From positions 104,257,157 through 104,321,156 of the forward strand of contig NC_079492.1 of NCBI RefSeq assembly GCF_020520425.1: a DNA stretch of 64,000 bases, given 5' to 3'. This document shows, one piece after another, positions 24,295 to 35,605 of the stretch. Position 1 is the first letter of the stretch. Each line of letters starts with the position of its first letter. The notes under the pieces are model-generated. The model did no database searches and had not been told where the DNA came from. It saw only the letters and a list, made by a program, of their open reading frames with translations. The DNA comes from Spinacia oleracea (taxonomy: Eukaryota; Streptophyta; Magnoliopsida; Caryophyllales; Amaranthaceae). Made by a program: the position numbers and the translations under genes.

Positions 24295-25460
24295 GGGGTG
24301 AAATATTTGGTTCCAACTTCCAGGTTCATCCCAGGAGAAAAATGGGCTTCAAACTTGATTTCAGGCAAGTTCCATTATTCAGGGGTTTCTATCTAGTCTA
24401 GAGGTAGGTTGGGAAAATGAAAACGACAAAAGATAGTGGCATGTGGATGAAGGAGAAAATCCTGTGTTAAAGGTTGAAACTTAATGCTCTGCTTTAGTTA
24501 TCTAAATTGCACGAAATTTGACATTTTCTGTTGGGAAAATCTGGAGTTCTAGCGTCAATCTTCATATGCTTCCAGTATTTAAGGCGATTTTATTCATCTT
24601 ATATATTGAAATTTCTTCAATATTGATTTGTCCATGATATGCTATTTTAGAGAAAATCTATGTCAGACTATAAGACCTCAGATTCTCTTGCATGTTCAAG
24701 TTGACACTTGAGTACTTCACACTTTTGAAATTCAACATTCATATGTAAATATAACCCTGTAAAATCCTGGGTCTCTGTCCATGAGCTTGGGAGTGTTGTT
24801 AAAGGATCAGTATTGAATGCAAGGGCTATTTACTTCACTAGCCTTAACTTAATGTGTTTTTACCTTGAAGATATACAATTATCAAGGGGTTGTCAATGAA
24901 GACTACAATGTGGTGAACACTCCAGCTCCTGGTACACTTTTAAACTTCTATTATACTTTGACATGTTGATTTAGCACGGCGTCGGGTCTCCCTCTCATGT
25001 TGGATGTGCTCTTGTCTATTTGCTAAGACTTGCAAGCTAGTACCCCTGCTCTCCCTGCTCAGAATGATCTTGATGAAAACGGTGACGAAGAACCTCCTCT
25101 GAATGAGAATGATGATGATGATTTGGATGACATTGATCAAGGAGAAGAGCTTAACACTCAACATTTGGTTCTGGCTCAGTTTGATAAGGTATGCTAAAGC
25201 TTCTGCACCCCAGGTTCCTTGTAGTTTTCAATTGTCACATCCACGAAGTATTTCAAGTCTATCATTGCGTTGTTCAGGTGACTCGTACTAAGAGCCGGTG
25301 GAAGTGCACCCTTAAGGATGGCATAATGCACATAAACAACAAGGACATTTTGTTCAACAAGGTCAGTTCATTTACTATTGGTTCACCTGTAAAAAGGCAT
25401 CTTTCCAATTTTCTTACCTTTGGGGTTTCCTGGCAGGCTTCAGGAGAATTCGACTTCTAA
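16034..25460 (+). CDS. TFIIA-L: Transcription initiation factor IIA large (alpha-beta) subunit
   Basis: Encodes the TFIIA large subunit, which with the small subunit stabilises TBP on the TATA box in pol II pre-initiation complexes. Exons: 16034-16156, 16377-16547, 18515-18679, 19076-19133, 19251-19306, 19486-19611, 23258-23383, 24871-24931, 25037-25188, 25278-25361, 25437-25460. All introns are GT-AG and the frame is continuous, giving 381 residues (the Arabidopsis protein is close to this length). The N-terminus (about 1-55) has the conserved helices with VIEDVIEKVREEF and GPGEKVLQEL. The centre is Pro/Thr-rich (DLNVPYEGTEEYETPTAEM, TPLQTPIQTPLPGTADSS). Near residues 329-342 is an acidic run (DDDDLDDIDQGEE). 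The C-terminal beta-barrel strand has RTKSRWKCTLKDGIM and ends SGEFDF. QLDG at 258-261 fits the taspase-1 cleavage consensus known from animal TFIIA. Intron 2 holds a Stowaway MITE. Intron 6 (3.6 kb) ends in a tandem duplication that includes the start of exon 7. Confidence 0.95.
16857..17221. mobile_element. Stowaway-type MITE in TFIIA intron 2
   Basis: Inverted repeats of about 30 bp start CTCCCTCCGTCCC and continue through 'aaatgtttttcccgttt'. The left flank is TA and the right flank TG, so one target base has mutated. 365 bp, non-coding. Confidence 0.85.
18925..18946 (+). repeat. Poly(G) tract in TFIIA intron 3
   Basis: 22 bases, all G except one A. Length is probably unreliable in assembly. 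Confidence 0.8.
21344..21796 (+). repeat. Possible solo copia LTR in TFIIA intron 6
   Basis: It starts TGTTAGGAAATAAACAC, contains a good TATA box 'cctataaaagggg' (about 21,701) in LTR-like context, and could end at 'ttttgca' near 21,796. I could not find a matching target duplication, so both the ends and the identity are tentative. Confidence 0.35.
23099..23302 (+). repeat. 102-bp tandem duplication spanning a splice acceptor
   Basis: Copy 1 (23,099-23,200) and copy 2 (23,201-23,302) are nearly identical over their first 97 bp. Each contains the end of intron 6, the acceptor 'gtatcag' and the first 13 codons of exon 7 (IIQSKTSGRSGIV). The acceptors are at 23,155/23,156 and 23,257/23,258. 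The period is a multiple of three and no stop lies between them. Confidence 0.92.
24263..24298 (+). repeat. (GT)n-(G)n microsatellite in TFIIA intron 7
   Basis: Alternating GT followed by about 20 G bases. Non-coding. Confidence 0.85.
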
Positions 25461-26589
25461 TTTTGAGAGGATGGAGGTTTATGGGGAAGTTGAGTTGCTC
25501 TTAAAAGAAAGTTATCCGAGTTGCCATTCAGCATCTCCTGTCTTGTCCTGGTTTATCGTTAGCTAGGTCTTTCAAGGGTTAAAAATGGAATCAGTAATAT
25601 GTTGTTAGACACTGGATTAATGTGGCTGGCCAGTTGTATATAAAGCAAGAGCCTTTGGCCTTCAATGCGAATGGCTAAGTCAGATTATCATCATTTCTTA
25701 AATGGAATATGTGATTCCATTAGTTCTCTGTACACTTCGGACATTTGGATCATTTTGTAGAGATTGCATTTTTCCCAGCTCTCTCTCTCTCTATCTCTTT
25801 CTAGCATCATGATTGTGTAGATTAGGTTAAACATCATGTTGTCCATCTTACTATGGTGCAATTATGATCTGTGGTTTTAGTATATTGGTACTTTCTAATG
25901 GCCTTGACTTGCATTAATTGAAGCGCTCTTTCATTGAGCGTAAAATTCAGTATTATTGATTAAGTACCCCTCAGTATTCTACTATATTGTCTAAACTTGT
26001 TCCTAAGCTTTATTTGATGCATACAACTATGGAGGGGTTTCAATTTTTCATTGTGTGGGTATGATATTATACAGTGCCTTTTGAACAAGCTGAACTCTGT
26101 AGTGACATTAATATGAACTTTGTTTACTCAATCTAACGGGCTACGGCATCTAACTTTGTTGTTATCCTGTGCTAAATTCTTGGTGGGTTTAAAGAGGAGG
26201 GCTGGCGGTCATGCACCGCAGGTCGATATTGAAACGTATGTCGAACCAGTTACCCTCAGTAAGGGACCCCGAAGGTTGCCCTTGTCGATCACAGATTCAC
26301 ATGGTAAGATGCTGCGAGTGACTGGTAAAGTCATTCAATTTTATCGTTGCATTTATGAATCTCTTCTCGACTCAAAAAACAAGAAAATAAAAACAACTGG
26401 ATTCTCTTGACGATAGTGTTCTTCTATTCCTTTTGCGGGGCAGAGATAGTGATTAAACAAAACATTCATCTTGATAAAATCGAGAGGTTTTAATAAATTA
26501 ATTTGTGATATATCCAATCCGAAAGTTGTGTTATCTGAACTACTCGTCCCAATTCCCAAACTTGACTTTTTCATAGCTTAATAATAATA
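25461..26589. other. 3' flank of the TFIIA gene
   Basis: Presumably begins with the 3' UTR. A coding-like patch at about 26,180-26,330 (+) reads HAPQVDIETYVEPVTLSKGP and runs to a possible donor GTAAGA at 26,303. I cannot assign it to a family and see no partner exon. It may be a captured gene fragment. Confidence 0.35.
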
Positions 26590-26915
26590 CTCCCTCCGTC
26601 CCTTAATACTCGCACCGGTTTGACCGGTGCGTAGTTTAAGACATTTGAATTGACTTATTAATTTAACGAGTGTTAGTTGATAGTGGGGTATTTTTTAATA
26701 TAGTTAGTGGAAAATGTGTAAGAGGTTGAGAGTGGTGAGTGGGGGTGTGAATTTTTAATGATTTTTTTGTAGGGAATATATGGGTGTAGGTGAGGTTAGT
26801 AAGTAAGTGTGAGAAATAATATAATATTGGTATAAATTTTCATTTATAGAAGCGGTGCAAGTATTAAGGGACGGCCCGAAAAGGAAAGCGGTGCAAGTAT
26901 TAAGGGACGGAGGGA
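26590..26915. mobile_element. Stowaway-type MITE with duplicated inner end
   Basis: Ends CTCCCTCCGTCCCTTAATACT and its complement, flanked by TA on both sides (26,588-26,589 and 26,916-26,917). Near the right end the motif 'gcggtgcaagtattaaggga' occurs twice, 34 bp apart, separated by 'cggcccgaaaagg'. The MITE at 29,112-29,438 has the same architecture at its left end, so the two are one subfamily in opposite orientation. Confidence 0.9.
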
Positions 26916-27036
26916 GTATATATTTTTAACATAAGGACAAGAAAGCAACTAGATCCTTGGTGAGGGTAAACCGTAACTCACCCTTGCAGATGATAAGGGA
27001 AAGGTAAGACGAAAGCCAAACTGACAAAGAAACTAA

Positions 27037-27358
27037 GAGCATCTCCAACGGTAAGCTAATTTATAAATTAGCTTGCTATGCCACATAATATTTAAAGCTT
27101 CTTTCATTTCCAGCTAGTTAGTACCCTAGTGGTTAGCTATTAGCTTGATATTTAATGTAGTCATATTTGTCAATCAATATTTAAATTAAATTAAATTTAA
27201 TATTATTTCATTGGCAAAGCTTTTTAAAGCAAATTAGCTTAAATAAGCTAATTTGCTTAAAAAAGCTAATTTATTATTTCAATTCCAATGGTCAAGCTAG
27301 TAGCTTGAAATTTCTAAAAATTACAAGCAATCCCTAGTTACAACCATTGGAGATGCTC
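27037..27358. mobile_element. Tourist-like (PIF/Harbinger) MITE
   Basis: Inverted ends GAGCATCTCCAACGGT and the complement of GAGCATCTCCAATGGT are flanked by TAA on both sides (27,034-27,036 and 27,359-27,361), the TWA target typical of PIF/Harbinger. 322 bp, AT-rich, with internal 'aaattagctt' repeats. Confidence 0.9.
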
Positions 27359-27364
27359 TAAGGA

Positions 27365-29950
27365 CTTCCTTTGGCAGCTAATAAATGCACCGCTTGATAA
27401 GGCTCTCAAAAATGGTGGTTGATCGACAATAATCAAAATTAGACAAGTGTATTTTTCATGGAACCTGCCACAATTGATTCATCGGCGTAATCACCACTAA
27501 ATTATTTCCCTCTACAATGATGTTTTTGCACCCCATTGTGATAGCATTATTGATTCCTTATTTGAGTGTCAAAGCTTTAACAAAAAATATGGAGACTTCG
27601 GGTGAAGAGTCTTTGGTCCCACCATCAGAAAAATATCTTTGTTTTCTCATATGAAGAAGCCCAAGTTTGAGGATAGAGTGCCTTTATTGGCACCATCAAA
27701 ATTGAGTTTTAGGAAACCTAGTGGGGGAAGATCATGCCACTTATGCGAAGATTACGCACATTGTGTGTCTTAGCATTAGTCTTTTGATCTTGACTATCCA
27801 GATTGGGGTGCCAAATTTTTGAATGGTTAATGATAAGATTACTAGTTTCTAGAACTGATATACTTTCACTCATAAAGACCCACCATATTTCTAGCATACT
27901 AGATGAACCACCAAGTAGTAGCGGTTTTCTTTGTAGCTCCCCGACCAACCTATTGAATTTTTGATGTGATTAGGTTGTCTGCAATAGGATCATTGAGATC
28001 AAGAGTGTGCTCAACTTTGTGAAATGCATGTGAAGTTGATGTAAGAGATCAACACTAAACGGACAAAAAAGAAACACATGATCAATAATTTCTATATGAT
28101 AAGAGCAAAGTTGACATTTAAGAGGAACAAACATATGACTTCTAAATAATTCCTTTTTGAGGGAAAACAATGTTGCAAATTTTACAGAGGGAAGTTGTAA
28201 TTTTCGAACCAACATTTGTTTCCAAATTCAACTATGCGAGACTTTGTTTACAGAAGAGACAAACAAAGTCCACTAGGCAATCAACGAATTTTGTAGAAAA
28301 TTCTACTTGGATCCGGTCCCCAAAACATGGTGCCCTTAATCTCATTTCTAGAAATAGGAAGTACTTTTATTTTAGCTAAAATTGAGGGGTGAACCACTTG
28401 AACTAGCTTAATGTCATACCGTTGTTTATCTATAGTAAAAAAATCTAAACCTTTTTAATTGATTAAAGGAGTGGGGGTGTTACAATAATAATCAAATTGG
28501 GGGAGGAAAAATCCCAATTTTCCTTCAAAAACTCAATTTTCTTCCCCTTTTCTACTTGTACCTTAAGCCTTTGCTAAAAATGGGTCTTACGTTCATAAGT
28601 TTGTGTCATTGCCAAGAGAAATTAGAAGATGGAACATATCTAGAGGAGAAGAATTTTTAAAAGTATAATCCGATTTAAAAATTTGTCACGACTAATTACA
28701 TTTCGGGTTTTTCGGTCAGAATCTTTATTCCAAAAGAATTGCCTACATACTTTGTCTAGCTGACACTCAAGGATTTTAGGAGAGTAACTTTGCATTTGAT
28801 AAATTTCTTTTCAGGCTATATTTGATTGTATTAGTATAGATCTCCCTGCTTGAGAGAGTGAAATTGGTTTCCACTTGGAAAGTTAATTTTGAGTAGAAGA
28901 AAAAATGTAAGTAAAAATCTCGTTTGTCACTTTATAATCAATACTTGGACAACCTAAGTAGTTTCCCAAGGAATTATCTTCCTCATTTGAAGGATTCTTT
29001 AAAACTTGTTTCTCTCTTTTAGAGCAACGTTATTAGTACACTGGAAAACTAAGTTGTCATAAGTGACAAATTGACCTGACATTTGGCAATACTTATTTAA
29101 GATATCTTATACTCCCTCCGTCCCGGAATACTTGACCTGTTTTCCTTATCGGGCCGTCCCTTAATACTTGACCTGTTTCTAAAAATGGAAATATTCTAAC
29201 AATATTATATTATTTCTCACTCCACCCCTATTAACCCACCTACCCCCTACTCCATACAAAAAATAATTAAAAATTCAACCCCTACTCTCCCCAACCCCAC
29301 CTCTTAACCCACCTCCCACTAACTACATTAAAATAATACCCCACTATCAACTACTACCTATTAAATTAAATAAGTCAATTCAAGTCCCTTAAACTCTGTG
29401 CCGGTCAAATCGGGTCGAGTATTCCGGGACGGAGGGAGTAAATTGACAACTTTCCGTATTGGTTTTGGAAAAAATCATTGTACATGTCATCTGCAAAGGT
29501 TAGAAAAGAAATGTTCTTTCGAGAATGATCGATCTGGAGTAATTCGAATGAGTTTTTTCTTATTTCTACAATGTAAATTTATAATTGGTTGTCTAGCTAT
29601 AAGTTCTGTACACGTAATAAAAGATAAGGAGGGGGATCTCCTTGTCTTATGCCATGGGAGAGAAAAATTAATTTGGCGGGGAGCCATTAACAAGGACAGA
29701 GAAAGAAACTGAAGTAATGCATTCCTTAATCAAGTATATCCATTGCTTATGAAAACCTATTTTGATAGAGTTTCAAGGATGTGCTTCCAATCAAGACAAT
29801 CATGCGCCTTTTCCATGTTTAACTTAATTGCAACCCACTCTCCTTTGTCCCAATTTGTTCTTGAAAGAGTGGAAAACTTCATTGGCTAACAAATTATTGT
29901 CTTGAATTAATCTCTTTAGAGTAAAAGCCATTTGTAGCGGGTGGATGATT
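27365..29950 (-). mobile_element. Decayed LINE (non-LTR retrotransposon)
   Basis: Minus-strand remnants of a plant L1-type ORF2. An RT-like GIRQGDPPPY with stops after it lies near 29,625-29,655, and a zinc-binding zf-RVT segment (PLKCQLCSYHIEIIDHVFLF) at 28,060-28,130. Further C-terminal pieces lie at 27,718-27,948. The Stowaway MITE at 29,112-29,438 is inserted between the RT and the distal parts. Frames are repeatedly broken. Outer borders are approximate. Confidence 0.7.
29112..29438. mobile_element. Stowaway-type MITE nested in the LINE
   Basis: Starts CTCCCTCCGTCCCGGAATAC, ends with its complement, with TA on both sides (29,110-29,111 and 29,439-29,440). The left end contains a second inner copy of 'tcccttaatacttgacctgt', the mirror image of the structure at 26,590-26,915. 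Confidence 0.9.
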
Positions 29951-31049
29951 TTTTTCCAACACCATTTTTAATCTATGATATTTTGGTATTAACTACATTA
30001 AAAGTACATTTTTTTTTACCATTTACAAACTTATAAATTTGTTTTTGTTATTTACTACAGAGTACCTTAAAGTATGTTTTTGTGTTGGAAACGCTACCAA
30101 TTTACGATTTTCTCATTTTAAAATAAGACAACTCTTTCATTTTCTTAATCGTTTTAAGTGATGCAAAGCCCATTTTCCTTTACATGTAAGTATTTTATAG
30201 AGATTGTGCTTTAAAATTTGGTAAAGGATCAAACGAATTATAAAATAATTGTGAAAGATCAAACGAGTTGTTTTCTAATACCACTCTGTATGAAATCCTT
30301 ATATAAAAGGAGCATACTGAGCTTTGGATCATTTAAAAGTTATACAAATTAACTTTTACACTCACTATGTTCCACAATGTTCCCTACTTTTCGACCCGTC
30401 AAAAAAAAAAAAAGTTCCCTACTTCTCCATTATGCGCATTCTCCAACCCATCACTTGGGCTATTAATAATTTTAATTTCCTATTAATAAAAATTATAAAA
30501 ATTTGATATTTTAAAAATCTACATTTAAAGGGATCTAATGATAACCCACATGCTAATGTTTTTTGATTATTTATACTAATAATTAAGGCAAAAAATTTAA
30601 ACTTTTACCGCGTGAGTAGTAAATGTGAAGGACATTGCTAAACGGAGGAAGTATAAGGAGGTCTGTATATAAGACCGTCTTGTCGTCGTCCTTGATGTCA
30701 CAGGGTTGTTGACGTCATCACGACGTCATGATATTTTATAACTAGATTAAATCCCGTGCACGCATGACTTTTGATCATTTTTTTCACAAAATATTTAACT
30801 GAATATTTCCCAAACTACTGCATAGTTATAACAGTTTAACATACTTGTTTAAATTTATTCATCTAATATGCATATTTAATATGTTACTATGGTAATTTGA
30901 ACAAAATATTTTCCACTATTAATATAGCGATTTGACTAAAATATTACCAATTTAGAATAATTATTATTACGTCGTATCTATTATTGCCATAATTTTGTAA
31001 TCTAAATTTTGTTTTCATACATAAATAGTTTATAAAAAAGGTAGAGAAT
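29951..31049. other. AT-rich intergenic sequence
   Basis: No open frame of interest. Contains an A run (about 30,400-30,413) and a short 'gacgtcatcacgacgtcatg' inverted motif near 30,711. Nothing further that I can support. Confidence 0.4.
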
Positions 31050-31066
31050 AAAAATAAAATAAAACA

Positions 31067-31250
31067 CCAATTGAGGTTGGCATGAGTGGTTAAGGGTCTC
31101 TTGCTCCTTAACCAAGGTCTCGGGTTCGAGCCTTGGGAATGGAAAAAAATCTCAACTGGCAGAGATGCTTCTCATCGAGGTACCCATGCAAACTCCCGCG
31201 GGAGATTAGTCCACTCGCCGAAGGCGGTGGGAACTCCTCGTAGTAGAACC
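31067..31250 (+). mobile_element. tRNA-derived SINE with 17-bp target duplication
   Basis: The A box is 'tggcatgagtgg' (31,078-31,089) and the B box 'ggttcgagcc' (31,123-31,132). The 17-bp duplication AAAAATAAAATAAAACA lies at 31,050-31,066 and 31,251-31,267. Body 184 bp. Differs in sequence from the SINE at 15,432, so two SINE families are present. Confidence 0.9.
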
Positions 31251-31623
31251 AAAAATAAAATAAAACAGACACACTTTTTTGGGAAAGTGGTTTTTGGCGG
31301 GAAAAAATAGCATCAGGAATTGACACATGTCATTCCTGGTGTCTCTTTTAGTATATATATAGTAATAGATTTTTTTTAAATAAACAAAAAGTAATAGAAG
31401 CATAACTAATTCAAAAAATAATTTTCTTTTAGTTAAAGAATAATTTTGTTTTGGTTAAGAATTATGAAATATGATTTTAGTCATACTTTTGTTATATTTA
31501 GTTATGAAATAAAATGGTTTAGTCATATATGTCCATTTCAGTCAATTATTGATTTAGTTGTACTTTTGTTATTTTTAGTTAATGAAATAAAATGGTGTGA
31601 ATTCTTTTCCATTCAAGTCAATT

Positions 31624-32442
31624 TATGTTTTTTGGTAAAATAGCAATTTTATTACCAAAAGGAAAACAAGAGAAAACGTTTTACAAACTCAAGCCTGCTG
31701 TGACAAAACAGCATAGTAGACCTGATCAAAAGGGCGGCCGGGCCGAGGACAAAAAATTCAGCCCATTATGTCGGGCCGGATCGGGCCAAGCTTCGGGCCA
31801 ATTTTTTCTACCCAAAACCCGCTATTTCGGGCTAAAAATAGCGGGCTTTTTGTGCCAATTTCGGGTCGGGCCAAATTTATAACTAAATTTGTCGTTTTAC
31901 GTTGTCCAAAGGCCACAATTTTTTTTCAAAAGTTGGGGCTGGGCCAGCGGGCCGGGCCCATGTTGATCAGCTCTACAGGATAGGCAACACCCAACAAACA
32001 AACACAAAAGCCTAGGCAAAAAGCCAAAACAACAACAAAACAGCAGAACAAAATAACAAAACTAAGACACTAAGCCTTCACACTTTTTGTCCTGCAAGCA
32101 TCTGATATGAACAAACATTTGAGTTTGCTTCACAATATCCCCAAGTAGTCTACAAATTTCTCTGAATCTTCTGTGATTTCTTTCCTGCCAAATCAAGTAC
32201 ACCACAACAGTAAAAGCCATTCTATACATGTGATGCTTACCAGAATTATTGTTGAATTGATGCTTCAAAATTTGCAGCTCCTCGGTCCAACTAGAAGGGC
32301 CTCTATTCCATCCTAAGCACAGTAGAATATTTCTCCACACTTCCTCTGAATAAGTGCACTTAAAGAATAAGTGCTCTAAGTTTTCCATCTCTGCATTACA
32401 TAAGCAACATGTCTGATCACAATAAACACCAAGCTTTGATAA
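31624..32442 (-). mobile_element. 5'-truncated LINE insertion
   Basis: Flanked by a 15-bp duplication CCATTCAAGTCAATT (31,609-31,623 and 32,443-32,457). It encodes on the minus strand (32,388-32,062) a zf-RVT-type C-terminus with NLEHLFFKCTYSEEVWRNIL and LIWQERNHRRF, then a stop and a T/G-rich 3' UTR typical of plant L1 elements. It is interrupted by a hAT MITE (31,717-31,975). Confidence 0.85.
31717..31975. mobile_element. hAT-type MITE, GGGCC-rich
   Basis: Inverted ends TAGACCTGATCAA and TAGAGCTGATCAA (complement), with 8-bp flanks CAGCATAG and CAGGATAG (7 of 8 match), the target length of hAT elements. 259 bp with repeated 'cgggcc'. Sits in the 3' UTR of the LINE, so it is younger than that insertion. 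Confidence 0.85.
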
Positions 32443-32885
32443 CCATTCAAGTCAATTATTATTTCAGTTATAATTAAATTTATTTTTAGTTAAGAACAAT
32501 TTTGTTTTAGTTAAGTGCCTCATTTCCCCTCCCAATCAGTTCTCCTTCGGAATCGTAAGTCTCAATCCGTTTCCAGCTTGACTTGCTCTCAGGAAGAATA
32601 GAGAGAAAGAAAGGACAGAGGTTACCTTGGTAATGTCATAGCGAGAATTGGTCCTTGGGGAGTTGGAGGTCTCTAGAAAGCCCTTATTATGAAATGATTA
32701 ACTTAAGGATTTCCTTAACTTAATGAAAATATTTTGTTTTAGTTAAGAATAATTTTGTTTTAGGTGTGATTAAATTTATTATAGTTATTTAAATGTACTT
32801 TTATTAAATGTTATTCTGTTTTAATTAAGATTAATTACTTTTTCGTTAATAATAAATTTATTTTAGTTAAGAATAATTTTAGTGA

Positions 32886-32887
<2 letters not shown>

Positions 32888-32949
<62 letters not shown>
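32888..32949. repeat. (TA)n microsatellite
   Basis: About 30 uninterrupted TA units in AT-rich DNA that also repeats 'ttagttaagaataatttt' (31,420-31,500 and 32,480-32,980). Confidence 0.95.
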
Positions 32950-32950
<1 letters not shown>

Positions 32951-32981
32951 TATTTTAGTTAACAATAATTTATTTTAGTTT

Positions 32982-33342
32982 TTTTTTTGACATTGGACAA
33001 AGTTACAAGAAATAAAACAAGCATAAATTAACCATCAGGTCGATCTAACACCAAATAACGAGACAAAATGAAATCCTTCCTTCGCCGCTCTTTTCGATAG
33101 GTCATGCGCCTGTTGGATCTGATCTCGATGCACCTTATTGATCATACAACATCTAAACCTCTTACCTAGGTCAATAATAGCTCTCACTGTCCAAGTGAGA
33201 TGGATATTAGGCATAACTTGTCTCTGCAAGTAAGAGACCAAGGTAGTTGAGTCAGTATACAAAACAATGTCATCAAAGGAGGAATCATTTGCCCATTGAA
33301 GAGTCCGCAGACAAGCCATTACTTCAACATGTAGTGCGAATT
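32982..33342 (-). mobile_element. LINE 3' end with RNase H-like domain, split by copia copy 2
   Basis: Minus-strand frame 33,319-33,035 has VLYTDSTTLVSYL and IDLGKRFRCCMINKVHRDQI followed by DLSKRAA. It is the C-terminal half of the RNase H-like (RVT_3) domain of plant LINEs. The 3' end is an A tail, seen as T run on the + strand at about 32,979. The reading frame continues upstream into LHVEVMACL up to the copia target site CGAAT, so copy 2 inserted in this fragment. Across the insertion the LINE does not continue convincingly, so it is 5'-truncated there. Confidence 0.75.
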
Positions 33343-34742
33343 GTTAGGTTATGATACATATGACAAAAGATAAATCATGCGGAAAACCTTAATGCCAGGA
33401 AACATATTATTTACACATAATCATTTAGCATAATTCAGATGCATACACTTTGTAGCGTGCCCTCCCTAGCTGCGCCCGAACCGAACAAGAACAAGTCTTT
33501 AGGACTCCAAGTGTCGTCCCTCCGTAGATAGTCCACAGCACGTCCGGATCCGCCTTAAGCTTGACCAACTAGAATTGCCCTTAAGGTTCTTAGGATTTTC
33601 GGTTAAATAGGTTGCAAGTGTTTGGCTGATTTTTGCTCCAAAATCTTACCTTTGAATACTTCAATATTATGTATAAATATGTGACCCTAGGCACCTATTT
33701 ATAGAGTTATGGAAAAGGAATTATAATCCTATTAGAATACTAATTTTATTTAATTAGAATCCTGCTAGGACTCTGTTTAAATAAACTTTATCTATTACGA
33801 TTGGATTTAATCATATGACGAATCCCGGTAGCTTTAAGATTCGAGTAACACACACACACGAGTGGCGCACAAGAACCGCACGCCCGCACGCAGGCCTTAC
33901 GGCCCACGCCGAGCGCACAGCGCAAGGCCCACTCGTCGCAGCCCGCCTGCTCCGCATGCGCGCCCAAGCCTTGGCTGGGCATGGCTTTGCGCTGGGCCTG
34001 GTCGAGGCTTGGCGTGTGGTTGTTGCGCTTTGCTTGCTGGGCGATGGCCCGGCTTCGTGCTGGGCCTTCGTCTGGCAGGCCTCGTCCGATGCTAATTTGT
34101 ACGATACGCTTCCGATTAAATTTCCGATTCCGGAATTCATTTCCGATACGAACAATATTTAATATTTCCGATTCCGGAATTAATTTCCGTTTCGAACAAA
34201 TATTTAATATTTCCGTTTCCGGAATTAATTCCGATTTCGATAATATTTCCGATTCTGACAATATTTCCGTTTCCGTCAATATTTCCGATTCCGGCAATAT
34301 TTCCGTTTCCAATAATATTTTCCGATACGTACCATGTTTCCGTTTCCGGCAACATCTACGACTTGGATAATATTTATATTTCCGATACGATCCATATTTC
34401 CGTTTCCGGCAATATCATCGTTTCCGGAGTATTCATTTCTTGCCTTTGACGATCTCAGCTCCCACTGAAACCAAGATCCGTTGATTCCGAATATCCATAG
34501 ATGGAGTATTTAATGCCATTAAATACTTGATCCGTTTACGTAATATTTGTGTGACCCTACGGGTTCAGTCAAGAGTAAGCTGTGGATTAATATCATTAAT
34601 TCCACTTGAACTGAAGCGGCCTCTAGCTAGGCATTCAGCTCACTTGATCTCATTGAATTATTAACTTGTTAATTAATACTGAACCACATTTATTAGACTT
34701 AACATTAAATGCATACTTGGACCAAGGGCATTATTTCCTTCA
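33343..34742 (-). repeat. 3' LTR of copia copy 2
   Basis: On the + strand it starts TGTTAGGTTATGATAC and ends TTATTTCCTTCA. Same internal design as in copy 1: GC-rich block (33,870-34,090) and the degenerate CGGAAATATT array (34,100-34,430). Confidence 0.93.
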
Positions 34743-34757
34743 GTCTCCCACTTGTCC
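34743..34757 (-). promoter_or_regulatory. Polypurine tract of copia copy 2
   Basis: Minus-strand GGACAAGTGGGAGAC next to the 3' LTR, as in copy 1. Confidence 0.8.
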
Positions 34758-35605
34758 TTAGGGACAAGTGTGCATTTCCTAATTCCTTTATCACTCGATG
34801 CTTGCTCTTGAACATAAGGTAAGAGTTGTAATCCTTATTATGTCCAGAGGCGTTTCTCGGTTTCAGAGTTCAACTGATCAAATAAACAGATAATCATAGC
34901 CTATGATTCATCTGAGCACGACCATGCATTTTACAGTTTCTAGCTCTCCGAGTGGCCTTGTACAACTTTTAGCATCTCATCCCGATTTATGGGAGGACAA
35001 TCCCAATCTTGCGATCTTGAGATTAGACTTCGTTTGATAGGTGGTTACCTGAGCGTTGCCTTTATAGCCTCCTTTTACGGTGCGACGGTTGGTCAACGTC
35101 AAAGTAAGCAGTTCTCAGACAAGTAATCTCAAATCACTCAGGTATTGAGGATTTAGTGTCTAATAATTTTAATGAAATTTACTTATGACAGATTTTCATC
35201 TCTTACAGTAAAGTTTCATAGGTCTGTCCGATACTAGTCTTCCCAAAGTAAGTATCTGTGCAAATGATTACGACATTGCCATGTCCACATAGTTCAAGAA
35301 ACAGAACTACTAGTCATCTTGCATTCTAGTCGTCTAACGTTTTCTATGCGTCCATCTTTATAGAAAAATCCGACCAGGGACCATTTTCAACTTTTGACAT
35401 TCAAGTTCACTTGATAGACATTTCTTAGTCACAGGACTGGTCCTGACATTCTATCTTGAATATTTCGTCAAATTGAAGGGACTCATCATTTAATAAACCA
35501 CAAATTAAATGGAAAAATGAATTCTATTCATTTATGTGAATGATAAACCAATAATGTTTTACAAAGTATTTAAACTCTAAAACTTTAAAACATTAAACAA
35601 GGACA
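34758..35605 (-). other. 3' leader of copia copy 2
   Basis: Non-coding, about 850 bp between the end of pol and the polypurine tract. Homologous to about 10,850-11,590 of copy 1, including the segment around 'gttgaccaaccgtcgcacc'. Its retention in the non-coding copy suggests a role in cis (packaging or reverse transcription). Confidence 0.65.

Noticed and set aside
29398-29712. 104-codon plus-strand frame
   Set aside because: It crosses the border of a Stowaway MITE and runs antisense to LINE RT remnants.
31078-31132. A tRNA gene because of A and B boxes
   Set aside because: No cloverleaf; an exact 17-bp target duplication frames a 184-bp unit, so it is a SINE. The same reasoning applies at 15,432-15,603.
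32062-33319. One continuous LINE joining the zf-RVT part and the RNase H part
   Set aside because: Both are minus-strand, but the RNase H part lies upstream of the zf-RVT part, the reverse of LINE order, and the zf-RVT piece has its own 15-bp target duplication. They are two insertions.
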